A DNA stretch of 58,998 bases from a virus: IMG/VR virus record IMGVR_UViG_3300034682_000453, positions 1 to 58,998 of that record; one strand, given 5' to 3'. Numbering within the stretch: the first letter of the stretch is position 1; every line of letters begins with the position of its first letter. Made by a program: the position numbers and the translations under genes. The notes beneath the pieces are model-generated. The model did not search any database, was not told where the DNA came from, and worked only from the letters and a program-made list of their open reading frames with translations. Of this stretch, positions 1 to 10,600 are shown one piece after another.

Positions 1-192
1 CTAACCATCAAACTTGGATAGGATCGCCACAGCAGATGAACAATCAGAGTGGGCACTTTCTAATGCATCACCCTGCAACTCTGATGATACTTCGCCAGAA
101 CTGATCCATAAAAGACCAATCATTATTTTAGCCCTTGAAATGGCACAACGTAACGACTCAAACTCAGAAGCAGAGATCTCGATTTTATTCAT
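1..192 (-). CDS. Small hypothetical protein
   Basis: Encodes 63 residues from an ATG at 192; an in-frame TTG at 201 is less likely. The product is an acidic soluble protein (MNKIEISASEF...) with a Cys and many Ser/Ala, and no membrane segment. I do not recognise the family. It lies at the extreme left edge of the window, in the last part of the prophage before the outer attachment site, where accessory genes are common. The stop codon is the first three bases of the window. Confidence 0.45.
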   Translation of the reverse strand: MNKIEISASEFESLRCAISRAKIMIGLLWISSGEVSSELQGDALESAHSDCSSAVAILSKFDG

Positions 193-358
193 AATTAACA
201 ATCCGTTATAAACCAGTTTATATATTGCTCAAGGCTAAGTTAACGAAACTTTTCAACCAGAGATATACAGAAAACATATACTTCATCCATGTTTGGAATT
301 ATCCACAGAAAAACAGCAAAAAAATAAATACAGCACGGCCATGTATCGGAACGAGACC

Positions 359-748
359 ATGACCAAACGGAAAATAAAGAAATACCTTACGCCTGTCTCA
401 TTGGACTATGTGATCGCGTGTAAGTTGAAATTAGCTGGAATTCTTGAGGATAGAGGCTGGAACAAAGAAACGTTGAGTTACGCCACCGGAATACCTCAAT
501 CAACACTATCGCGCTGGCTTGACCCAGATAGACATGACTTTATGGGGCTGGCTGATTCTGCAGTAATAGCTGACTGCATTGGAATTACAGTAAGGGAGAT
601 GCTGGCAGACCCTATGTGGCGGGATCTTAATCCAAATGATGAGCGATACATGTTTATTAGGCCGCTAATGGAAGCACCAATTGCTCATGTTAGAGTTTTG
701 ACTGAGTTCTATTGGAGATTCAAAGATCTATTTGATAAGGCCAGTTAG
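359..748 (+). CDS. Putative helix-turn-helix regulator
   Basis: About 129 residues from the ATG at 359, which has a weak ACGAG ribosome site. Alternative starts are ATG 341 and TTG 293. Residues about 30-75 fit an XRE-like helix-turn-helix: LEDRGWNKETLSYATGIPQS followed by TLSRWL, in the order scaffold helix, turn, recognition helix. The C-terminal half is helical without a recognised domain. It stands alone on the plus strand at the left edge, opposite to the late operon, as expected for an accessory lysogen-expressed gene. Its target is unknown; no operator can be assigned. Confidence 0.55.
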   Translation: MTKRKIKKYLTPVSLDYVIACKLKLAGILEDRGWNKETLSYATGIPQSTLSRWLDPDRHDFMGLADSAVIADCIGITVREMLADPMWRDLNPNDERYMFIRPLMEAPIAHVRVLTEFYWRFKDLFDKAS

Positions 749-855
749 TAAATAGCACTGCGAGATACCAGAATAGTATCGGAAAAGGCTTCATTCCATA
801 GTTTGGGGATTTTTTATTTTTCACGCAGCGTGAACAAAATAACTCAAAGTGAATG

Positions 856-881
856 CTTTCCTAATCATTTGATTAGGAAAG
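856..881. repeat. Perfect 11-bp inverted repeat
   Basis: CTTTCCTAATC, four bases (ATTT), then GATTAGGAAAG: both arms match exactly. There is no T-run, so it is not an ordinary terminator. It lies in a gene-free stretch near the left prophage end, so an operator or a recombinase site are both possible. Confidence 0.55.
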
Positions 882-934
882 TAGTGATTTAAAGTTAATG
901 ACATAATTAACTACTTACTTATCAATCCATTATG

Positions 935-1193
935 ACTTTCATTTGTGCAAAATGTATCATCATAAAACAATGAAAGTTACTGCTTACATGGTGGTATATA
1001 AGCAATCTTTGTCGCAATTAACTATCCCAGCGGGATAATTAAAGAGTTAGTGCGACAAGGGTGCGATACGAAAGGATTTTAACAAACCATTTGATCAAGT
1101 TTTTGCGTTGTGACAAGATTTGTTTCGAGCTGTGATTTTATGCCGCTTGGGCGGTGCTGACAGGCCTAGGAAACCGTATGTCAGCACCTTTTT
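935..1193 (+). ncRNA. Hairpin-rich gene-free region, possible small RNA or leader
   Basis: The 749-1215 gap has no convincing gene. It contains a 9-bp inverted repeat (935-943 with 969-977) and a nested structure of 7 bp (1010-1016 with 1051-1057) around a 6-bp hairpin (1023-1028 with 1032-1037). It ends at a 9-bp stem with a T-run (1153-1193). This is the layout of a plus-strand small RNA or an attenuated leader of the gene at 1216. No clear promoter could be placed. Confidence 0.35.
1153..1193 (+). terminator. Intrinsic terminator or attenuator
   Basis: GGTGCTGAC (1153-1161) pairs perfectly with GTCAGCACC (1180-1188), followed by TTTTT. It lies 23 bp before the start of the next gene, so it could end an upstream RNA or attenuate that gene. 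Confidence 0.6.
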
Positions 1194-1215
1194 GAAATCT
1201 ATAGATGGAGTCTCT

Positions 1216-1377
1216 ATGAGAGACGTAGCAATTGAGTTTGAACGCGAAGAGTTGGTTATATTCGCGCTAGCAATTAATGCAACATTATGCCCAAAAACTG
1301 ACAGCGATCAAGAAAATGTGGAGCACGTTACTGCAATGCATTCACTGCTCGATCGACTGATAAAACCGCTTAGTTAA
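1216..1377 (+). CDS. Small hypothetical protein
   Basis: Encodes 53 residues. The ATG at 1216 is chosen because GGAG lies 5 nt upstream; a longer frame from TTG 1120 would run through the terminator stem. The product is acidic and helical (EFEREELVIFALAINATL...) with no recognised domain. It is followed by a strong bidirectional-looking terminator. Confidence 0.5.
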   Translation: MRDVAIEFEREELVIFALAINATLCPKTDSDQENVEHVTAMHSLLDRLIKPLS

Positions 1378-1387
1378 ATTGATAACC

Positions 1388-1410
1388 AGCCCTCACATTG
1401 AGGGCTTTTT
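1388..1410 (+). terminator. Intrinsic terminator
   Basis: AGCCCTCA-CAT-TGAGGGCT, an 8-bp perfect stem followed by TTTT. It closes the plus-strand left-end gene and overlaps the end of the convergent minus-strand gene. Confidence 0.8.
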
Positions 1411-1612
1411 AATTGAATATTCCAATTAGAATTGTCCCCACAATGCAGATAATCATTATTGGGCCCATGATTTCCATAAAACTATCGGCGCTAACTTTTC
1501 CGTTACTCAGCAATAAAACCGCAATAATGAAAAACGGGATACCTAGCGCAAAATGTTTTGTTGCAGCAGCCGATCCAATGATCAGCATTAATATTCCAAT
1601 AACATCACGCAT
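1409..1612 (-). CDS. Small membrane protein
   Basis: Encodes 67 residues from the ATG at 1612, with GGGG 7 nt upstream. Most of the chain is hydrophobic: segments near residues 3-17, 23-36 and 49-66 could span the membrane. It has the size of a holin or a small inner-membrane protein. It sits downstream of the polyvalent virion gene, away from the lysis cassette, so a lysis role is not indicated by context. No family recognised. Confidence 0.5.
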   Translation of the reverse strand: MRDVIGILMLIIGSAAATKHFALGIPFFIIAVLLLSNGKVSADSFMEIMGPIMIICIVGTILIGIFN

Positions 1613-1664
1613 AAATAACCCCACGCTATTTGTATGTGGCTAATTATACATCACTTGCTGTGCG

Positions 1665-4600
1665 TCATTCGAATCGCTGAATAAGTTGTGCCGCAAAATC
1701 GTTACGACGTTTCAATAACCTATCAAGTCTGTCTCGTTTCTGTTCAGAGTTAAGCAACTTGTCACGCTGGATGAGTGACATTTCATTGCGCAAGGCACGG
1801 AACTGGAGTTGCGCTTTGTTTAGTGTCTTCCGCCCTGCCAGCTTGGTCTTGTTTTCCTCAAGCAAGGCACTGGCTTCATCAATTCGTCCTTCTTTGCGGT
1901 ATTGAAGAATGGTGTCATAAACCTGATTAGCCTCATCAACCATCCGGTAAAAGTCCTGCATAGCCTGGGTTGATTTAGCAGGCGCGGATCCTTGGTAGAC
2001 TGATTTTAAGATAGGTATTTGATCTGCACGCAATGCCGGACTGGCACCATAATCACCCATCATTCTCACCAAGCTATCACCCATAGCCATGACATATCCA
2101 CCCATAGTTCCGGTGTATCCAGACACAATGTGCTCAAGTTTTTTAGGGCTCATGCCAGTTAACTCGCCTAACTCACGCATCATTAAACTGGTTCGTTCAT
2201 CATAACGAGCTTCTGGGTTTACATTCATGTCGCTCATGCTTTCGATCGGACCACCACGGAACGGATCATAATTGAAATATGCCTCTGTCAGTGGTTTTAC
2301 AACTTGTGGGATTGGGTTTATAGCGAAGGTTTCCAGCATATTCCTTGCGACCACTTTGCCAAACTTTCCAGCAGTGTCCTTGCCTCCCATTGTCCGAGCC
2401 ATACGCTCTGGCAGAGTCCCAAACATCAATCCAATTTCAAACGGTTTTGGAATGCGTAAGTGTTGATCACCTAGCCAGAAGTGCCAATTCAGATCTTTAT
2501 CCCAATCAGGTAAATCTTCATACCGTTCATCGTCCCAATTCAATGCCAGCAGTGCAAGTGATGCCCCGGCTATCATGCCGCCACGTTTAGCTATCTGTTT
2601 TGGATTGGCTTTGATGGCACGACCTAGCTTGCCTAAACCCTGCATGCGAGCGTTAAAGAATGGCAAAACATCGACGAACACCTGCATAAGTTTTGATGCG
2701 CCCATCATAGAGAAATCCATCAAGTCTTTTGCTTCAAATGCGGCTTGAGCATGGGTCTTACCAGCCTTAATTGCAGCCTCATAAACCGCCTCACGGGATC
2801 CGTTTTCTACGGCCTCTCCGACCCGCTCGTATTTCTCCCAGTATTTACCAATAGCATCCATGGCTTGTTTGCCATTACGAACGATGGTTTTTTCGTATCG
2901 GTCAACCTGTTCTGGCGACATACCTTTACGGCGTAATGCCTTGCGGACGGCAGAGGCCATGGCTTCCGGGTCATTCCCGCGTAGGTTACCACCCATGAAG
3001 GAAGCGCCAGAGAACATCATGTCGATTGAGCTATCGTCCATTTTCCATGCTTTTTTCATTCCGCGAATTGAGTCAATCATCGGTTTGAATCCATCTTCAT
3101 TGATCGCCCAGGTGCTCGCAGCATCACGCAGAAAGTTTCTCAACATGAAATCAGGACTCGCTGTAACGCCGGCGGTAAGAATGTGTTTTGCTTTCATAGC
3201 CAGCCGGCGAACGGCACCACGCTCCACTTTTTGGTCAATCATGGTCATGGCATTGAATAGATCTTTGTCGTTAACGCGGATCAGATAGTCTTCACCCTCT
3301 AGCTTCACAATCATCATGTCATTTTGGTTTTTAACTGCTGCCTTTATATCCATCAGATTTGGCTTTGTGAGCACCTCGATTAAGTCCGTTTCAGCCAAGT
3401 TATGAACAACTTTCTGTGCAGCCATATTCTTCATAGCTGCATCAATTGTCTTACTGGTGGTGGTGAAAATGTTCTGCAGTATGTCGTTTACATTAGCGGT
3501 ACCACCTTTTAGCTTTTTAATACCAGCAGTCTGATTGGCTATACCCTTGTGCTTATATGGCCCAGTAACATCGCCATCTTCGGTTTCACGGAAAAATGGG
3601 ACGTACCATTCGCTATCCCATGCGGACCGTTCTTCTGCAGTAAACAGACCGGCCTCTTCGGCTAGATCTAATACTGCTTTATTGAGCGCATTCCATTTTT
3701 TGCGAGCAGATTCAAACTTAATTTCCTTTCCATTTCCCTTGGCTTTTAACGCAGCAATATCTTCTTGTGTAAGTAGATTTTCACGCCCCTCAGCTAATAA
3801 AATTTCTCCACGATGCCCAGCCATCCATCCAAGCCAGTTATGCAGATCTGAACCAAGGCTTTCAAATATTCCCAGCAATGAATCTGCCTCGCCGGTTCCA
3901 TTTTTTCGCTGAATAACGCCATCCTTCCATACTGGCAAGCCATGTAACATCGTGGCATTCATCACCGTGGCAGATCCAGATGCCAATCGTGCGGCAACAT
4001 ACCCAGAATCAGACGCATCAACTTTACCACTGGCATCTTCTGCGTATTTAATTGGTGCCAGCGCATCAAGGATCTGTGTATTGGCTTTTTTGATGGTTTC
4101 ATCAATCCAAGATTTAACTTTTGTGCGGTCAGCTTGTTTTAGCTTATTTATGCGTTCTTTAGTCTTATCGATCACATCTTGTTTTGGGCCAAGACCTAGC
4201 TTATTCATTAACGCATCATCTGCTGGCGATGATCGGCTTAACATTGCATCATTGCGCTTGCGAATATCAGCATCAGTAAGTACACTAAAATTATGACCAC
4301 CCATACTTGAACCTAAGGGCAATTGCAGCCCAGTGCGTAAAGAGTTAAGGTGGTTTTCTTTTATGTATCTGGTCAACCCATCTGATAACCACTGATTGAT
4401 CTGTGCTTCTGGTCGCCCGTGAATACTGGCAATCCGATTAATGTCCAAATATTTACCAGCAACCACTTTCAACTGAATAGCGGATACCACGCTGCGCCCT
4501 GATTTGTCAGCCGCATCAAGCAATACAACTAAACTATCTCCCGGGTGTGTTTTTGAATCGAATACAGAAATTGGGTCATGAAGTAGCTCTGGCAATTTTT

Positions 4601-7600
4601 CAATAACATTCATTGGCACATCATGCTTCACCCCATTGACGGCTTTTCTGATGGTATCCCGACTTATTCTTAGAATAAGATCTGGAGCGCCAACAGCTTT
4701 CAACACTTCTGGCGTACTGCCAATATCGATCATGATCTCGCCACTGCGTTGTGAACGCATTCCTTTTTCTAACTGAGTTCGATAGTTGTCCACATCTTCT
4801 TTATTTGGCTTGAATGGATCAGTTTCGCTGCCATGGCTAAACATTGCATTTTCAGTTTTCGGCGCCAGCACACCATTCTCAATGCCATTCCGCATGTTCT
4901 TGGCGATAGCATGTAATACTTCATCCAAATGTTGCTCAGATTCGTTTTGGCTAATGAAATTCACCTTTTGCAGCGCTGATTTAACCATTCCAACAATACG
5001 CTGCCACATCCTTCCAGCGGGGCCGCTATCAGCTGGTCGATTTTCAGCGTAGTGAGCAAAAGCCTCTTCCATCTGAGTGAACATATCTTTATCAGCGTAG
5101 TTCTTGGTTACAGTGTCAACGGCAGAGCGAATTGCCGGTGATGTTTCATACCCCTTGGCGATAGCATTCATGATCTTCACGTAAGCATCTTCACCAACTA
5201 CATATCGCAACCCATGATGGACTAAGATTTCGTGGCGCATTATTTGTCTTAGTCTCGAAGAGTTTTGAATAGCAGAGGCATTGATCAGGATTGTTTTCGA
5301 GTCAGGAAGGTATGCGGCATTATCCATTTCACCGCTTTGAATTGAATTGGCAAAACCGCGATCAGCTAGCGCTGATTCAAACTCAGTCTGATCTCTTACC
5401 ACTTCGACGTTGATATCCGTTTTGAACTGGCGTAGCCACTGCTTTGCAACCATCGCCGCTTCTGGCTTCGTCATCCCATTGCCAGATTCTTCATCTTTAT
5501 TTTTCTCAAAAGACGATTTTGAGAATAAAGCTACATTTCCATTTCCTTCCGTTTTGTAGTCGATTACTGAAAAAAATCTGTCAAATGCGCCTCTGATAGC
5601 CGGTATCTCACCCGCTGTTGGATACGGATAACTGCTATCTAATTCAAATCCAAGGCTTTCGGCGGCAGACCATGTTTCATTGGAAACAATATTTGCTAGA
5701 TAGTCATTAGATGCATTCTGATCTTGCAGCTTTGAAATAAGATATGACTCAAACGCCCTTGCTGACATCTCCTCTTTTGTTGTCCAATAGTCCTTGCTTC
5801 GCTTCGCATCCAACTTACTTGATCTAGCTTTTATAGCTGTATTTTCAATTGCGCCAACAACAGCGCCGAACGAATCAACCATCTCTTTGCGCACAGCTCC
5901 AGAGTAGAAATAATCACTTCCTCTTGCTGATAGCGAGACATCCCGCGCAGTCGTTAACATCCCATCTTGGTTGCGCATTCTTGAAAAATAATTATCTAGC
6001 GCATGCCACCACTCATGTCCAAGCGAACCAGCTCCGCTTTTTTTTGTAAGATTGATAACCACATTTCCTGGTTCATAATGAGCGGCTGCAGCTCCTATAC
6101 CGCCAGCTCCCCTAGCTCCAAATGCAATACCAAGCTGGCCATTAAGCGATAATGCTTTTGGTGGAACACCAATAATCGCAGCCAAATCCATTAACGCATC
6201 ATAGGCTCTATTCAGATCGCTCTGCCGGCGGTCCTGTTCAACCCAATTACCAAACTCAACACCTCTGAACCCAAAAGTACCCGCGAACATGTCAGTCGTA
6301 ACATCCTCACCACCGCGCATATCCTCACCAACTCGTGGATTATTGGAGTCTTTGCGCTCGTTAGGTATTTTCTTGAATTGTTCAAGCTTGTCGGTTAACT
6401 CATTTTGATTCTCATCTTTGTAGGCCCTAGCTTCTTTTATTGTTTTAAATGGCCCAGACAGAAGTGCTGGATTGCGTCCTATTTTTTTACCAACATAGAA
6501 CCCAGCCCCATCACTCTTACTAAAAATCTCAAACGTGGTTTCTTTAGGTTGGACCTTGCCAATATCCGGCTTCACCTCATACATCTTTTTAAATTGATCA
6601 ATTGCCTGCTCTTTGGTTTCAGCCGAGGCTATCATCATAGGCCAACTACCAAATGATTTTGATTTTGCTGTCCGCTGAACAGACCAAATTGTTTTTGGAG
6701 GGTTAAATTTCTCCCCATAAAATATGCTGTACTGACCCTGTTCAACAGTGAGATCACCAAGCGAGTTTTTATGACCAACCGCATGATACAAGTCTGCCTT
6801 TCCTAGCAACCCGTCCATATACCGACCACGAATTCCGACAGATGAAATCTTATCTTTTAGCGATAATGGTGAAATATTGCCTTCTGCAATTTGAACGGAT
6901 AAATCGCGTAATACTGTTACTTGTTTTGCCCAAGATGACAGCTTGCTAGGTGTTTTTGGTTTTGCTGGAATGGATTCTCTAGCTGATCGGATAAATGAAA
7001 CTGCCCAACCATCCATTCCATTATCAAGCAGATTTCTGTAATTAGGTTCTGGCCACGCCTTTGAAAGTGGAAGCGCCTCCACCTCTTCGGATGTATTACC
7101 GTTCATGCCATCCTTTATGGATTGCCAAACATCCTTTCTGGCCCCGCCAATCTTCTCACCAAAGTCGGATATTTTTCCCTTTTCAGTAGATGTTGCCTTT
7201 CTGGTGGTTGCTAGCTGATTGGTTAATGCATTGTCGCTTCCGATTCGTCCAGGCTCCACAACTGAAGCTTCCGCATTATTGGTGTCTGTGATGGCGGAAT
7301 TAGCATTTCCACTTTGCTCTCCTGTGACGAGTTCACCAACTGTTGCGCCTCCTCCTGTGTTATTACTTGCTGTGACATCGCTTGTTCCAGGAACAGTAGA
7401 AAGCTGTCCATTACTGGTGACATTGCCGGTCTCCTGTTGCTTTGATATGAAGTCTTTAACCGCTGGCACCGAACCTTTACCAACCACAACGCCGGTCTTT
7501 GATTTGATGGCCGTAATGTCGTTATCTTTGGCCCATGCCTTTAATGCAATGGGGTCACCCTCAAGAATCATGGTTCCGTCAAGTTTGTCCTTGAATCCTG

Positions 7601-10600
7601 TCCATGGAAGTTCTTGTTTGGTGGCAACAACAAGTGCTTCCTCCTGCAACGCCACCGGAGCGCTGTTTTCTACTCCCCGATCGCCATTCGATACAACCGC
7701 AACACTATCTTGACCGACAAGCTGATCTTGCTCGTTGTTTGGCATTAGCGCGGTGCTGGTATCTACTTTTGAACTTGGGAATTCATGTAACAGAGGGATT
7801 AATTCCTTAGCTGGCGCATTCAGCCTGATAGCACGAACATCACTGCTAGAATCACGCTTAGCAATCCATTGATGATGACCATCGATAACATAGCCATCAC
7901 TGGAAACCAGAACGGCACGATCACTGTCGGCCTGCTTTGCAGATTCAACCTTATTAGATGAAAACTCTGCTTGTGTTGGTTTCAATTCAGTAGATGGAAT
8001 TGTCTCTTCTTGATGCGAAACACCTCGTGCATTGAGAAAATTGACCATAGCACCACGGTCTGCAGTTTTGATCTGTGGCATTTCTGAACGAGGGATTTTT
8101 AATGAACCTGATTTATCAGAGAAAGATACCCATTCATCATCAATATTAGAGCCACGATACACATGCTCATCCCTTGCTATTGCTTGACCGTTGCTTGACT
8201 CGTTGACGTTAATATCTGGCTGATTTTGAGCAACAACTTGTGGTGAGGCATTTTGCGTAGTGGCTTCTGGTGACTGAGAATCAATACTGTTTTTTGCAAT
8301 TATATCCTTAACGATTGGGGTCGATTTCTTGCCAACAATGACACCAGATTTAGATTTTATGGTAAGCACATTATTGGCTTTAGCCCACTCACTTAACTGG
8401 GCTCTATCACCCTCAAGAAGCATCGTACCATCTGGCTTTTCCTTGTAACCAGTCCATGGAAGTTCTGGCTTGGCTTCTGTTGCAGGCTTTTGAGTTGCAT
8501 CAGCTTCATGGCTTAGCTTGGCTTCTGTCTGATCTGCAATTGGTTGGGCAGCGATTACCGGTTTACCTAACTGTGAGATAGCATCATCTGGATTGTATTT
8601 GCCTGCATTATTGATGTTTACGCGATTTCCGCGCTCATACAATTCAATGGTGCTAGCAGTTCTATCACTTCCAGAACGTTCACCGCGCATTCGAGAAACA
8701 GCTTCATTGATATAGTCACCAGCAACAGAGCGGTCTTTATGTGCTTTTGCCACCTCAATTGATCGCTGAATGACGGCATCTGCCTGCTTAGATGTTAATA
8801 ACCCATCATTTACAGCCTTTTGAAGTCCACCATATGCTTGCTCATTGTCATCTCTTGACGCATCAACTATCGCATTATCACTTGCAGCTTCATTTTGCTT
8901 GACCGTTGTTTGACTGACAGGCTGCTCGTTGACGTTAATATCTTGCTGATTTTGAGCGACATCCTGATTTGACGTTAATTCGTTAACATCAACAAGATCA
9001 GCGGCTTGATTGATGTCGGCGACATTTGTGTCGTTAACATCTGCTTGCGGTGTGGCGATCAGTTGTTGATTCTGGCTTGCCTGTACTTGCTCCAGCTCGG
9101 TCTTATCCACTACCCCAAATCCGCCGGTTGGTAACGCAATCGGTGTTTCAGTTTTTCGGCTGGCCAGCTGCGCTTCTTTTTCCGACCCGAATGGTTTTCC
9201 CCGCTTAGTAACACGTATGGTTTTTAACTGATCAAAGATAGATGCAGATTCTGAACCTGCCCGCTCTATTGATTGCGCTACCAGTGAGCGAGGGTCTCGC
9301 GTTGATTCTGCATCGAGTGATTTATCCGCTGTGGCTCTTGCTTTGGTAACCGGTGGAACATAGTTGTCATTAACACCGTTGCCAGGTTGTCCAGGCATGT
9401 TGATTTGGTTTTTGTAATCTAACCCGCGGGACTCTGGAATGATTTCATTCGATTGACCATCAATAGTCGTGCCCGACTGCTCAGTAGTCGCAGGAACACC
9501 TGCGGGCTCACTGGCAAGCAACAGATCACCCGTAACTCCCGATTCTTGCGGCGTTTTTCCTTGGTTACCTTGCTGTATAGACTGCTGAATTAGATCTTCT
9601 GCAGTTGGTGCACCACCTGCTGCCAGTGCTGATTGTGCTTCGGTATATGGATTAGCATCTTGTAATGCGGATGTGTCTCGACCAGTTGGATTGTTTTGTT
9701 GTGTCCTAAGAAATGCCGGATCATCAGGGTTGCCAGTAACTGATTTTTCAATGGGCGCTAATACACCATTTTCTTCTGCAGCCATGTTTTGCTTAAATTG
9801 CTGCTGATTATTTTGCGCCTGCTGTGTCGCAGCTTGCAGCTCTGGGCTTATGTCACCTTGTCGCTGATATGCCGGGATGCTGAGCGAATCGTCGGTTGGT
9901 TGAGAGTTATTTGCTGCATCTTCCGGACTTGATTCTGCTGCACTTTGCAGATCAGGCGAAAAATCACCAGTCTGTTCAGCTCCGTCACTGGTCTGCGTAG
10001 GATTGTTTGAACCATGAACAACTGAACTACCCGCACCAATACCACCACCAGACATAACACCAAGAAACCCAGCTTCTGCTGCTGATTGCTTAACGCCTTG
10101 CATTGGATCAATGTTTGTCCCAGCAATAGCATTATCACTGCGATTCTGAATGTTTTGTTGTGCACCCTCCTCTGCCGCTTCGCCAACGCCCTCACCCAGT
10201 CCACCTTTAGCAAAACCTTTCCCTGCTCTGGAGAGTAGATTGCCCGTCACTGCAGACGCACCAGCCTTACCGGTTATCATCTTGAACAACATCGCATCGC
10301 CGAGCACGGTCCCAGCGGCGGCAGCAGCATATGTTGTTGGGTCAGACTTCGCGTAGTCAGCGGCCATATCTGCAGTTCGCTGACGAGCTAAATCAAGACG
10401 ATCGGAAGATGACAATGATTGATATTGAGGATCTTGATTAACAAGCTGAACGTTTTGCTTGAATGAGTCACTATTCATTAACTCTTCAAAGCTGAGTGAT
10501 TTAACCGACTCTCTGGTTTGATCTGCTGTTTGTCCAACTGACATTGCTGCACCAGTTGAAAATGCCGCCTTCTCGCCAATACGCTGTGCTGTTAACTCAG

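Noticed and set aside
9848-10213. Second minus-strand frame inside the giant gene
   Set aside because: Lies in another frame of the low-complexity coding region with no ribosome site.
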